Source of the DNA: Peptococcaceae bacterium
Lineage (GTDB): Bacteria > Bacillota > Peptococcia > Peptococcales > Peptococcaceae
Reading direction: 5' to 3'
Length of the DNA stretch: 37,566 nt
Assembly (NCBI GenBank): GCA_017547685.1
Contig: JAFYPD010000092.1
Span: forward strand, 1-37,566
Shown piece by piece: positions 6,455-13,922 of this stretch (its first letter is position 1; every line of letters starts with the position of its first letter). Position numbers and translations under genes: made by a program. The notes under the pieces were generated by a model, which was not told where the DNA came from, searched no databases, and worked only from the letters and a program-made list of their open reading frames with translations.

Positions 6455-7773
6455 TGCCATTCCTCCCTGTTGGTCGGCAGTGTTATCTGAACGGTAAACA
6501 TGCGGTTTTTACACTGCAGGGTGTAAGTGCCGTTGTATTTTTCCGTAATCTGCCGGATAATTTTAAGCCCGAAGCCGTGCAGTATTTTATCGGCCTTGGT
6601 TGTTTCCACCGTGTTATCAATAACAGGCACATCATTAGCGGTGGTATTGCGTACTGCAATGTGCAGATACTGTTTATCCTGCGTAATACTGCACCAGATT
6701 TTGCGCTGTGCAGGGTCGGCAATCTGCGCCACTGCCTCCACCGCATTGCTGAGCGCATTGGAACAGAGCGAGGCAAGGTCATCCATGGAAATCTCCACCT
6801 TGGATAAATCAGCCGTCACATAACTCTGAAACTCAGCTCCCAGCGTTTTTGCCTGGTCTTCCCGGATTGTCAGCATGGTATCCAGAAGCGGATGACCGGT
6901 TTCAATCACTGATGTACTTGCCAGCTGGCCGCTCTGCTGCTGGGCATACCGTAACGCTTCATCGTTATGCCCGTTTTTGATAAGCCCTGCAATATTGCCA
7001 AAACTGTATTTCATATCATGGCGCAGCTGCTGAAATTTCTGGTGCCTGTTTAACAGAATGGTATGATACCACTGTTCCTGCTCCAGCTGGCTGCGTAACA
7101 GTTCCAGCTGCTGTTTATTCTGAATACTCTGTAAAAGGCCATCAAAGAAAAAGAAAAATGCCACAGTAAAACCGGTTAAAATCAGCGTAGGCAGCATGGC
7201 AAACAGGCTGATCTGCCCCATTTTCAAAACCAGCATTTCCAGCTGATTAATGACAAACAGCATAGCTGCCGGAAATATAAACAAAACCGAAAAATATAAC
7301 GGAATCTCAATATCATGTTTTTTGATAAACAGATAATCTTTTGTATTAGCAAGAAACCGCACCAGAAACAGAATGGTCAGGTTGGAAAGCACAACACCGG
7401 TAAAATAATACACATTGTGCCCTGCTTCGCCGTAGGCAAGCCCCTCCAGCCGCAATGGTTCCAGAATGATTACATAGCAGCCTTCTACCATCATCCCGAT
7501 TGCCTGAAACAGAAAGGGTACAAACAGTTTTACAAACAGCTGCCCCTCATAGCACATGGCCAAAAGCAGAATCACTGTAAAATAGCCAATCATTTGCACC
7601 ATATCCGGTACAGCAAGCCACGACAGGCAAAAGGAAACCACCCCAAGCCCCGCATAAATGGCAAACATGGTTTTTGGGGAAAACTTCGCCTTGCCAAAAA
7701 AGTGCCGGAAAAAGAAAAAGTATATAATCAGCTCCAGGCAGATTGCCAGTGCATCAATCGCTATGGAAACCAT
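6451..7773 (-). CDS. AgrC-like sensor histidine kinase, GHKL type
   Basis: The 440-aa protein has about six or seven hydrophobic segments in the first 212 residues, then a coiled linker, then a kinase core of the HPK10/GHKL class. The phospho-acceptor is His252 in LRHDMKYSFGN, the N-box is around Asn343 (NALSNAVEAV), and the G-box is GFGLKII at about 400-406. The membrane half resembles AgrC sensors that bind cyclic peptides. AAAGGAG precedes the ATG. It lies 6 bases after the response regulator gene and overlaps agrB by 4 bases. It most likely senses the Ser-lactone peptide made from the adjacent agrD. Confidence 0.92.
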   Translation of the reverse strand: MVSIAIDALAICLELIIYFFFFRHFFGKAKFSPKTMFAIYAGLGVVSFCLSWLAVPDMVQMIGYFTVILLLAMCYEGQLFVKLFVPFLFQAIGMMVEGCYVIILEPLRLEGLAYGEAGHNVYYFTGVVLSNLTILFLVRFLANTKDYLFIKKHDIEIPLYFSVLFIFPAAMLFVINQLEMLVLKMGQISLFAMLPTLILTGFTVAFFFFFDGLLQSIQNKQQLELLRSQLEQEQWYHTILLNRHQKFQQLRHDMKYSFGNIAGLIKNGHNDEALRYAQQQSGQLASTSVIETGHPLLDTMLTIREDQAKTLGAEFQSYVTADLSKVEISMDDLASLCSNALSNAVEAVAQIADPAQRKIWCSITQDKQYLHIAVRNTTANDVPVIDNTVETTKADKILHGFGLKIIRQITEKYNGTYTLQCKNRMFTVQITLPTNREEWQ

Positions 7774-7779
7774 ACGCTA

Positions 7780-8556
7780 TCAGCTCCTTTGCTGCTGCAG
7801 CCACTGCTGATACTGCTGCCGTACCTGCTGGCTTTTGCCCTTGCTTACCGGCAGGGTGAGCAGCTGGCCCGGGTTTGCAGGGTCGGGTACGTTTAAAATA
7901 ACCTCCTGGCTTTTCAGCATTTCAATATAGCGGGGATTTACCAGATAGCCGTGGTGAATCCGCAAAAAGCCGTAGGGCTGCAGGTTCTTTTCCTCCCGGC
8001 TAATCTGGCCAATCATTTCGTACACACCGGTTTTGGCATGGTGAATTTTTAACCGCCGCAGTTCGGCCTCCATATACACAATCTCCTGAATGGGAAACTG
8101 CACGGTGCGTCCTCTGTACACAATGGTGTATAAATCCTGGGAGCGGTGATAGCGCTCATAAAACCGGTCCAGTTCTTCAAAGAAAATCCGTTCGTCAAAG
8201 GGTTTGGTTAAAAACTGAAACACATTGAGCCGGTGAGAGTAGATAAAATATTTTGTATGGGACGAAATAAACATAATGGTCATATCCGGGTGCTTCTGCC
8301 GGATAAGCGGCACCACATCCACACCGGAGGTTTCGCCCAGCTCAATATCTAAAAACAGCAGGTCAATGACTTCGTGAAAGGCCAGCAGCGATTCCTTATC
8401 GGCAAAGGCGCTGAAATACATCTGCTCCTGCGGATGCTGCCGGTTATAAGTCAGTATCAAATCATAAATCCGCTGGTGAATGTTTGTGTCATCATCACAT
8501 ACTGCAATTCTTGGTATCCGCTCCAGATGTTCTATAATTTTTCCCACGCTGCCCAC
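7780..8556 (-). CDS. AgrA/LytR-type response regulator with LytTR DNA-binding domain
   Basis: The receiver domain (about 15-130) has the acidic cluster CDDD (20-23), phospho-acceptor Asp70 in LLFLDIELG and Lys118 in LTKPF. The C-terminal LytTR domain (about 147-250) begins YRGRTVQFPIQEIVYMEAE and contains the usual FLRIHHGYLVN segment. The start is uncertain: GTG at 8556 or GTG three codons on (8547) are both possible. It is the first gene of the operon, and three LytTR-type boxes precede it, which predicts positive autoregulation. The order regulator-kinase-agrB-agrD differs from the staphylococcal BDCA order. Confidence 0.92.
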   Translation of the reverse strand: MGSVGKIIEHLERIPRIAVCDDDTNIHQRIYDLILTYNRQHPQEQMYFSAFADKESLLAFHEVIDLLFLDIELGETSGVDVVPLIRQKHPDMTIMFISSHTKYFIYSHRLNVFQFLTKPFDERIFFEELDRFYERYHRSQDLYTIVYRGRTVQFPIQEIVYMEAELRRLKIHHAKTGVYEMIGQISREEKNLQPYGFLRIHHGYLVNPRYIEMLKSQEVILNVPDPANPGQLLTLPVSKGKSQQVRQQYQQWLQQQRS

Positions 8557-8576
8557 CGCCTGTCGAAGTTTTGTTT

Positions 8577-8664
8577 ATTATAATATACTGTGCCATACAA
8601 TTACAATAGCAGTGTCATAACTAACCCGTGAAATGTCATAACTAGACCATCCGGCGTCATAACT
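8577..8664 (-). promoter_or_regulatory. Autoregulated promoter (P3) of the agr-like operon with three LytTR boxes
   Basis: Three copies of AGTTATGAC (cores at 8658-8664, 8637-8643 and 8616-8622) are spaced exactly 21 bp apart, then 9 bp to -35 TTGTAA (8606-8601), 18 bp, and -10 TATAAT (8582-8577). The third, most upstream box is absent from P1 and P2. The closer match to the -10 consensus suggests some basal transcription. Confidence 0.8.
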
Positions 8665-8698
8665 GGCTGTAAAATCCCCCTGTTTTATTTGCAAATAA

Positions 8699-8724
8699 AA
8701 AACGCACGCCGTACGGTATGCGTT
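8699..8724 (-). terminator. Intrinsic terminator of the mntA-hepT operon
   Basis: AACGCA..TGCGTT hairpin with inner CCG/CGG, followed on the minus strand by TTTTATTT, immediately after the hepT stop. Confidence 0.65.
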
Positions 8725-9045
8725 TTATAACAGCTCTAATTCATCTTTCAGTTCGTGCAAATCACTCTCGATAATTTCCCATACCAGCTTTAAATTTACG
8801 CCCTCATAATCATGTACAATCCGGTTTCGTAAACCGTATATCTGCCGCCACGGAATCTGCGGATTTAATTCTTCAACAACATCATCCACTTTGCCCGCCA
8901 GTTCACCTAACTGGCTCAGATTAAATACACAGGCATCTACAGCCATATTGTTTGCCATAAATGTTTCATAATCCATCCCCTGGCTGTAGGATTCAATCCG
9001 ATCAATTAATGCAATCATTTTCTCGATAATCTGTCTATTCTCCAT
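8725..9045 (-). CDS. hepT: HepT-like ribonuclease toxin (type VII toxin-antitoxin)
   Basis: The 106-aa all-helical protein of the HepT/DUF86 family carries the active-site motif R-x4-H-x-Y as Arg73, His78 and Tyr80 in LRNRIVHDYEG. Characterised HepT toxins are HEPN-fold RNases that cleave RNA or tRNA and are silenced by AMPylation of the motif tyrosine. AGGAG lies 9 bases before the ATG at 9045; the frame extends further upstream but only through the mntA region. It overlaps mntA by 11 bases, as is usual for this pair. All motif residues are present, so it may be active. Confidence 0.9.
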   Translation of the reverse strand: MENRQIIEKMIALIDRIESYSQGMDYETFMANNMAVDACVFNLSQLGELAGKVDDVVEELNPQIPWRQIYGLRNRIVHDYEGVNLKLVWEIIESDLHELKDELELL

Positions 9046-9340
9046 AGAGTAACACTCCTGTCTGGTGGATTTCACGCTCAACACGAGAGTTGGCATCAAT
9101 ATGCGACACATCCAGCAAATCCACATCTTTGCCGCCTAGTGCGTCCCGCACTGCCTGCAGCAGTCCTACAAAGCGAAGGCCTCTCAAGCCGCTGTCTACC
9201 ATCAAATCAATATCGCTGGAAGCGGTAGCGGTGCCTTTGCCATACGACCCAAACAGCACTGCCTTTTTTACTCCATACTGCCGAAATACAGGAATTAAAC
9301 AGGTTTGCAGTTCATCTATCGAATAAATCTGATTTCGCAT
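9035..9340 (-). CDS. mntA: MntA-like minimal nucleotidyltransferase antitoxin
   Basis: The 101-aa protein has the complete nucleotidyltransferase motif GS-x10-D-x-D (Gly31-Ser32, Asp43, Asp45 in FGSYGKGTATASSDIDL). In studied pairs MntA transfers AMP to the HepT tyrosine and so neutralises it. The ATG at 9340 is preceded by a purine-rich GGCAGGTG. A consensus promoter (TTGCAG, 17 bp, TATAAT, 9405-9377) drives the operon. The partner hepT follows with an overlap. Confidence 0.9.
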   Translation of the reverse strand: MRNQIYSIDELQTCLIPVFRQYGVKKAVLFGSYGKGTATASSDIDLMVDSGLRGLRFVGLLQAVRDALGGKDVDLLDVSHIDANSRVEREIHQTGVLLYGE

Positions 9341-9376
9341 ATTCAGCACCTGCCTTTGTAATCTATTTACAGTTTT

Positions 9377-9405
9377 ATTATAGCAAAAATAATCTTTCTC
9401 TGCAA
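9377..9405 (-). promoter_or_regulatory. Promoter of mntA-hepT
   Basis: -35 CTGCAA read on plus (TTGCAG on minus, 9405-9400), 17-bp spacer, -10 TATAAT (9382-9377). A TGTCA-N4-TGACA inverted repeat lies about 30 bases upstream. Confidence 0.6.
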
Positions 9406-9695
9406 ACGAAAAGCGTATAGAACCGGATACCCCTGTCACATCTGACACCCCTGTTTGATTCTACAAACGCTTATATGATATATAGTATTATAAAAACATG
9501 TTTTCAAACATTATCAAACATGGATAAACCTGAAAAACATAATAAACCTTCGGGCAAACCTTATCTATCTTTTTCCTTATGATAATTATAAATATTTTCT
9601 GGTAAAATCAGGATATCCGTCATTTTCAGCAGGATAACCGCCGCTCTGCGCGGTGCATTCGACAAAATTCCAGAAAAACTTTCAAAAAACAATAT
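9406..9695. other. AT-rich intergenic stretch without a gene
   Basis: It holds the TGTCA-N4-TGACA repeat near 9437-9450 and several irregularly spaced AAACAT/AAACC words at 9490-9560. No open frame with a ribosome binding site is visible. The short words are not regular enough to call iterons. Confidence 0.4.
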
Positions 9696-9724
9696 TTGAC
9701 AAATTCATTTTCAGGTTGTATATT
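9696..9724 (+). promoter_or_regulatory. Strong promoter of the replication-protein-like gene
   Basis: -35 TTGACA (9696-9701), 17-bp spacer, -10 TATATT (9719-9724). It drives the gene starting at 9796. Confidence 0.7.
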
Positions 9725-9795
9725 GTGCTGGAAGGAACTTCTATGCATAGAAAATCCCGCACAATTTTCAAATCGTCAGGGAGGAGAGATACCAC

Positions 9796-10488
9796 ATGAC
9801 CGCAGCCACTATTTTCAGAGAATTCAACCATTTAGCCATTGCCAGCAATCTGAGCGGCCGTCAGATGCAGCTCTGGCTGAAACTCTATGAATTTTTAAAC
9901 AGCTACCGCCGTCAGGATGTGCAGTTGTACACCCCTATGCTGCTGGATACCCTGCAAATCAGCATCAGCCAGTTCCGGCGGGCGCGGCAGGGGCTGATTG
10001 ATGCCGGTTTTCTCTCCATCCGTCAGGACAGCCAGCAGCACACCAGCTATACCCTGCTGTTAAACGGGGAAGCCATCCGGATGACCGGCGGCGAAGCAAA
10101 AAACAATCCGGAAAACCGCGATCCTGCACCGGCGTTATCCTGTAACAGCGTAACATCCAGTGCGCCGCTGCCTGCGGTGAACCGCAGTGTAAAACCTGCA
10201 CTGCTCCCTGATGCAGGGATGCCGGAAATGCCGTCCCCTGCGGCGGCTGCTGCACCGGAATGTGCTGTAAAAAATCCGGTTTCAAACCTGCCCTACCCAT
10301 CCGGGGATATTATGTTAAACGGCGGATATCAGGCGGATTTACAGGCCTTTTTCCGCCAGCATCCGGACAGTGCGCTCAGCGGATGGCTGCAGCAATGGGC
10401 CGATATGCGCCGCAAAATATGTGCGTTCCATTCTGGAACTCTACGGCATTCCTTATCTGGCCGACACCACTGTGACACTGCGTTATAA
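9796..10488 (+). CDS. Phage/plasmid-type replication protein N-terminus (winged helix), apparently interrupted
   Basis: Residues 1-90 form a winged-helix domain typical of phage replication initiators (FREFNHLAIASNLSGRQMQLWLKL, then SQFRRARQGLIDAGFLSI). A Pro/Ala-rich linker (about 105-170) follows, then a short segment ending LSGWLQQWADMRRKI. After that the frame turns into an unlikely, His/Ser-rich tail. A convincing coding frame instead continues in the +1 frame after the AAAA at about 10416-10419: dropping one A gives MRRKYVRSILELYGI. GGGAGGAGAG precedes the ATG. The gene is therefore probably frameshifted, or it was joined to foreign sequence by a deletion. Confidence 0.65.
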   Translation: MTAATIFREFNHLAIASNLSGRQMQLWLKLYEFLNSYRRQDVQLYTPMLLDTLQISISQFRRARQGLIDAGFLSIRQDSQQHTSYTLLLNGEAIRMTGGEAKNNPENRDPAPALSCNSVTSSAPLPAVNRSVKPALLPDAGMPEMPSPAAAAAPECAVKNPVSNLPYPSGDIMLNGGYQADLQAFFRQHPDSALSGWLQQWADMRRKICAFHSGTLRHSLSGRHHCDTAL

Positions 10489-10789
10489 AATTGTCAATGA
10501 TGATTTGACTACGGCAAAAAACTATGGCTGCCCGGCCGTGCTGATAAACGGCAATTACTATGTGCAGCTGCGGCAGTTCAGCAAAAGCTTTGGCATGGCT
10601 GTCTACTATGATGCAAAGACAAAGCAGGTACTGCTGTACCCGCCGGAATATTATGCCGAGAGCGAGTTTCAAAGCGGGCTGCTGAAAATCAGCGATTTTG
10701 AAACACCGGCAGAACAGGTGCTGGCCGGTATCAGCATTGATGAAGCCGAAAGCTGGCACTTTGACGAATATGAAGAAGACACACCATAA
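10417..10789 (+). pseudogene. Downstream fragment in the +1 frame with a stalk-like domain
   Basis: The frame has no start codon with a ribosome site. It encodes KYVRSILELYGIPYLADTTV, then VLINGNYYVQLRQFSKSFGM and YDAKTKQVLLYPPE, a pattern like the copper-amine-oxidase stalk repeats found in surface proteins and some lysins, and an acidic tail. It can be read as the C-terminal part of the 9796 gene after a one-base slip in an A4 run, or as the remains of a different gene fused by deletion. A stalk-like domain is odd for a replication protein, which favours a fusion. Confidence 0.5.
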
Positions 10790-10811
10790 CGACACGGAAA
10801 GGATGCAATCT

Positions 10812-10944
10812 ATGTTACGATTACCCCCATCTGTGCCAGCATCTTTATCACACAGAAGAAGGCCGCAACACCTATGCGGTGCTGAAAAGCTGTATTACGA
10901 TGATTTTCTCCCCGGCTTGCAGTTTTGCTCCGCTGCAAGACTGA
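10812..10944 (+). pseudogene. Small decayed ORF with a C5 frameshift
   Basis: AAAGGA lies 8 bases before an ATG at 10812. As written the frame gives a low-quality Ser/Arg-rich product ending inside the terminator at 11003. Removing one C from the CCCCC run near 10824 yields a compact 43-residue frame MLRLPHLCQHLYHTEEGRNT, continuing YAVLKSCITMIFSPACSFAP and ending at 10944. It follows the other disrupted gene directly. The product is not recognised. Confidence 0.35.
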
Positions 10945-10987
10945 CGTACAGAGAATCTGTAAATATTTTTTCCTTAACAAATAATTG

Positions 10988-11033
10988 CTCCCGTCATGAC
11001 TGATGAAATCAGTCATGACGGGAGTGTTTTTTT
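10988..11033 (+). terminator. Strong terminator with a 17-bp perfect stem
   Basis: CTCCCGTCATGACTGAT and its exact complement flank a GAA loop, followed by TGTTTTTTT. It lies between the converging decayed region and the TSUP gene and may also stop transcription from the minus strand. Confidence 0.85.
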
Positions 11034-11047
11034 ACCTGAATCAGGTA

Positions 11048-11836
11048 TTATCTCATAAACTGCACAATATTATATCCGTTCATAACAATCATCACAACCA
11101 TCAGGCCAATAAACAGTTTATCCACGGCAGTATCGGATATTTTTTTATTGAGGCTTCTGCCGGTGATGCCGCCGATGATGCCGCCCAGCACCATCACAAG
11201 CAGAACGCTGGCCGGAAAATCCGGTATGCTGTTTGTGACCAGTGCGGTGCACAGGCTGGCCATCTGAGAAAACAGAATAATATACAGTGAGTTTTCTGCC
11301 GCAGCTTTGGTGGGCATGGAAAAGAAAAAGAACAATACCACCAGATTAACCGGCCCGCCGCCGATGCCTAAAAAGGAGGACAGCACACCAAGAACTCCGC
11401 CGATGGTCAGACACAGCGCACGGCTCTGAAACCGGCAGGATGGCAGTTTTTCTTTATAGATGGTGTACATCAGGGTACCCAGTGTCACCAGCAGTAAGCA
11501 AGCGGCCTGCATACAGCCTACCTGATTCAGGCTGGCACTGCCGGCTGCCAGTGCGGAAAACAGCTGTTTCCCTGCAATACCGCCCAGCGCTCCGCCGATG
11601 GCCAGGGGCAGACCGATGCGGTTGTCTATCTGAGAGCTGCCGCCCAGTTTGCTGCGCAGCACCGAATACGCTGTCATGGATAGTACCGTACAGCCGGACA
11701 GAAAGCTGATGGCTGCCACATCCAGCACGCCGAAGGCATCCAGTGCCGGTTTGATAATAATCCCGCCGCCAATCCCGCAGATGGCACCAATCACAGATGC
11801 CAGAAAACAAATCAGAAAAAAGCTGAACAATATCAT
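11048..11836 (-). CDS. TauE/SafE (TSUP) family sulfite/sulfoacetate-type anion exporter
   Basis: The 262-aa protein is hydrophobic, with about eight membrane segments arranged as two related halves. Each half begins with a Gly-rich turn: ICGIGGGIIIKP near residue 20 and FLGIGGGPVNLV near residue 155. These duplicated G-x-G-G-G motifs are the signature of TSUP transporters, which move sulfite, sulfonates, sulfide or other small anions. AGGAGG precedes the ATG. It is a single gene with no sulfur-metabolism genes nearby, so the substrate is not indicated. Confidence 0.9.
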   Translation of the reverse strand: MILFSFFLICFLASVIGAICGIGGGIIIKPALDAFGVLDVAAISFLSGCTVLSMTAYSVLRSKLGGSSQIDNRIGLPLAIGGALGGIAGKQLFSALAAGSASLNQVGCMQAACLLLVTLGTLMYTIYKEKLPSCRFQSRALCLTIGGVLGVLSSFLGIGGGPVNLVVLFFFFSMPTKAAAENSLYIILFSQMASLCTALVTNSIPDFPASVLLVMVLGGIIGGITGRSLNKKISDTAVDKLFIGLMVVMIVMNGYNIVQFMR

Positions 11837-11978
11837 GCCATCCCCTCCTGTTCCAGTTTACCACAAATGCCGACACAATATAATCATTCTTTTTGATATC
11901 CTTTTTGTGCCATAGTTTCCGCAGGTTACCATGTGGCAGAAAAAAAGATGCGAAGTGTCATCCCCGCATCCTGTCTGC

Positions 11979-12275
11979 TTATTGTTTTTCTTTTAAGCGT
12001 TCCAGCACCAGCCGGTACCCGTCGGCCCCGTAGTTCAGGCAGCGCTTTACACGGCTGATGGTAGCTGTGCTGGCACCGGTTTTACTGGCAATCTCGGTGT
12101 AGGTTTTTTCGCCGTCCAGCATTCTGGCTACTTCCATGCGCTGCGCCAGCGCTTTGATTTCAGACACCGTGGAGATATCCTCAAAGAAGCGGTAAAAGTC
12201 TTCTCTGGTTTCCAGCTGCTGCATTGCTTCAAACAGTCCATCAATCTGTTCATCTTCCAGTTTACTCTGATACAT
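11979..12275 (-). CDS. TrpR-like protein of the YerC/YecD family
   Basis: The 98-aa helical protein has the Trp-repressor-like fold: EDFYRFFEDISTVSEIKALA in the first half and the DNA-reading helices TYTEIASKTGASTATISRVK in the second. YerC/YecD proteins are Firmicute relatives of TrpR. Their target is poorly defined, and tryptophan control should not be assumed. The start at 12275 (MYQSK) is chosen because AAAGGG lies upstream; an ATG six codons earlier has no site. It is a single gene, just beside the chromate transporter genes. Confidence 0.88.
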   Translation of the reverse strand: MYQSKLEDEQIDGLFEAMQQLETREDFYRFFEDISTVSEIKALAQRMEVARMLDGEKTYTEIASKTGASTATISRVKRCLNYGADGYRLVLERLKEKQ

Positions 12276-12350
12276 TCCCTGCACCCTTTCCATCTGTAAC
12301 GCTTTAGTATGTTAATATACTACTACATCCGAGCCGAATTGTCAAACAAA

Positions 12351-12902
12351 TTATCCGGCAAACAGAGCGCCCAGAATGGCGGCAGTGCCAATCAGCAGCA
12401 CTGGATGGATTTTAAATTTCTGCACGGCCAGGAAACCGGCAGCGGCCAGGAAAACACCGGTCCAGTCCAGCTGTATGCCTGCTGTGCCGGTATGCATCAG
12501 AACAGTTTTTGCGATGGACCAGGCGGCGTAGAAAATCAGCCCCACTACCACAGGCCGAATGCCGATGGTGAACCGCTGCCACAGCTTGCCGCCCTGTTCT
12601 GTGCGCAGCAGGCGCGTCACCAGCATCACCAGAAAGAATGCGGGCATCATCAAACCCGCAGTGGAACACACAGCCCCCGCAATGCCGCCCATCCTGAAGC
12701 CCACATAGGTTGCCACATTAATGCCAAGCGGCCCCGGCGTACTCTCCGACACCGCAATCATATTGATAAACTCCTGCGCCGTCATCCAGCCTCTGCCGAT
12801 GACTTCCCCCTGGATAAAGGGCAATATCCCGTAGCCGCCGCCAAAACAGAACAGGCCTATCATGGCAAATACAAAAAACATTTCCAGATATAAGGAAATC
12901 AC
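12351..12902 (-). CDS. Chromate transporter-family half protein (ChrA, second subunit)
   Basis: The 183-aa membrane protein of the CHR family begins with the FFVFAMIGLFCFGGGYGILPFI motif and contains ESTPGPLGINVATYVG, both diagnostic. Short-chain CHR proteins are single-domain halves that come in tandem pairs and work together. The GTG start overlaps the stop of the upstream half by 4 bases, so the pair is translationally coupled. CHR proteins export chromate in some bacteria, but in anaerobes the real substrate is often unknown. Confidence 0.9.
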   Translation of the reverse strand: MISLYLEMFFVFAMIGLFCFGGGYGILPFIQGEVIGRGWMTAQEFINMIAVSESTPGPLGINVATYVGFRMGGIAGAVCSTAGLMMPAFFLVMLVTRLLRTEQGGKLWQRFTIGIRPVVVGLIFYAAWSIAKTVLMHTGTAGIQLDWTGVFLAAAGFLAVQKFKIHPVLLIGTAAILGALFAG

Positions 12903-13456
12903 GGGCTGTCACCTTCTTTCGCCGTTTTTTCCTCAGGCCGGGTCATACCATACCCAGCTGCAGCACCGCCCAGAATCAGCACAACCGGATGCACATCCGC
13001 CGCAGCCAGCAGTAATGCAGCGGCAATCAGCACAAGCTGCCTGCCGTTTTTCAGGCAGGGTTTTCCCAGTTTCACTGCTGCAGCCGCTATCATGCCGACT
13101 ACAATTGCGCGCACCCACTGAAACGCGCCCTGCAAATGAGGATTATCGTTATATCGTAAAATCAGATTGGCCAGGAACACAATAATCAGAAACGACGGCA
13201 GCGCCACGCCCAGCGCGCAGATAATGGCACCGGTTTTCCCTTTGAGGTTAAACCCGATGGAGGTAGCCGCATTCACTGCCATCACACCCGGCAGCGACTG
13301 GGCGATCACTAACAGTTCCGACAGTTCCTCTTCCTCCATCAGTTTATATTTTTCGCTGATTTCATGCTGAATAATAGGAATCATCACATAACCGCCGCCA
13401 AAGGTAAAGGCGCCGATGCGAAAAAATATCCAGAACAGCTTCCATAATTCCTGCAC
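12899..13456 (-). CDS. Chromate transporter-family half protein (ChrA, first subunit)
   Basis: The 185-aa CHR-domain membrane protein begins IFFRIGAFTFGGGYVMIPII and contains AQSLPGVMAVNAATSIGF, matching the partner downstream. The two are oriented as expected for antiparallel halves. The GTG start is set by GAGGAGG 6-7 bases upstream. A run of five 15-bp repeats lies immediately before this ribosome site (13475-13549), which may be regulatory. Confidence 0.9.
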   Translation of the reverse strand: MQELWKLFWIFFRIGAFTFGGGYVMIPIIQHEISEKYKLMEEEELSELLVIAQSLPGVMAVNAATSIGFNLKGKTGAIICALGVALPSFLIIVFLANLILRYNDNPHLQGAFQWVRAIVVGMIAAAAVKLGKPCLKNGRQLVLIAAALLLAAADVHPVVLILGGAAAGYGMTRPEEKTAKEGDSP

Positions 13457-13474
13457 GATGATTCCTCCTCTTCA

Positions 13475-13549
13475 TATCATACGGAACATTGTCATGTTGA
13501 ACTTTGCCATGTTAAGCGTTGTTATATTGGACGCTGTCATTCTGCCAAA
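13475..13549 (-). repeat. Five degenerate 15-bp tandem repeats upstream of the chromate transporter genes
   Basis: On the minus strand the units are TTTGGCAGAATGACA, GCGTCCAATATAACA, ACGCTTAACATGGCA, AAGTTCAACATGACA and ATGTTCCGTATGATA, with no gaps. Most share an ATGACA-like end. They fill the space between the 6S RNA terminator and the ribosome site. Translated in phase they give five-residue units such as KFNMT, reminiscent of pentapeptide repeats. Confidence 0.6.
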
Positions 13550-13584
13550 AATGCTCCGGCTTTGGACTTTGTCCTTTACGCAGC

Positions 13585-13813
13585 AAAAATAAAAGACCGA
13601 CCGTTTGCCCGGTCGGTCTTTATGTACCCCCACATGGCCGTAATGCCCAGCGTTTGAACCTGCATGTGCAGGTGGGTATCTTCCTGTTGTATTCATCGTT
13701 CCGACTAAACATACCCGGCATCAAGTCCCACAACAGAGAATCAGATTCCCTTATAAAAAGTGTTGGTAAAAACATACCAAGCATATACGCACCTAGCAGG
13801 GAGGTTCTAACCT
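13585..13813 (-). ncRNA. ssrS: Probable 6S RNA
   Basis: A gene-free stretch of about 225 bases has a consensus promoter at one end and a strong intrinsic terminator at the other, so it is an independent RNA gene. The 3' part CACCTGCACATGCAGGTTCA, then ACGGCCATGTGGGGGTAC, resembles the 3' half of E. coli 6S RNA (a hairpin followed by GGTTCAA and CGGCAT). The 5' part ACCTCCCTGC can pair with the GGGGGT near the 3' end, giving the long closing stem of 6S RNA around a central loop. 6S RNA binds the housekeeping RNA polymerase and mimics an open promoter. The family assignment is by recall of features, not by a covariance search. Confidence 0.65.
13592..13621 (-). terminator. Intrinsic terminator of the 6S-like RNA
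   Basis: AAAGACCGACCG and its perfect 12-base complement around a TTTGCC loop, followed on the minus strand by TATTTTTG. Confidence 0.88.
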
Positions 13814-13819
13814 GATTTA

Positions 13820-13848
13820 ATGATAGCATATCACCGGTGCGATTGCAA
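13820..13848 (-). promoter_or_regulatory. Promoter of the 6S-like RNA
   Basis: -35 TTGCAA (13848-13843), 17-bp spacer, -10 TATCAT (13825-13820). The start point is expected near 13813. Confidence 0.75.
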
Positions 13849-13922
13849 GCCATCCGAAAAGAAAAATTATTGCAATCTTTCCGCCTGAAATTCACGCACT
13901 ATCATCGGGAACGGGCCCTGCA

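Noticed and set aside
9490..9560. AAACAT-like words resembling replication iterons before the replication-protein gene
   Set aside because: Spacing and sequence are irregular and the words are expected in AT-rich DNA; no DnaA box was seen.
10965..11003. C-terminal extension of the small ORF at 10812 into the terminator
   Set aside because: The coding frame would end within the stem of a strong terminator; the frameshifted version ending at 10944 reads better.
13472..13696. Open frame of 74 codons covering the 15-bp repeats and the 6S RNA terminator
   Set aside because: It runs through a strong terminator and RNA gene, lacks a ribosome site, and only its last 25 residues look patterned, so it is not called as a gene.
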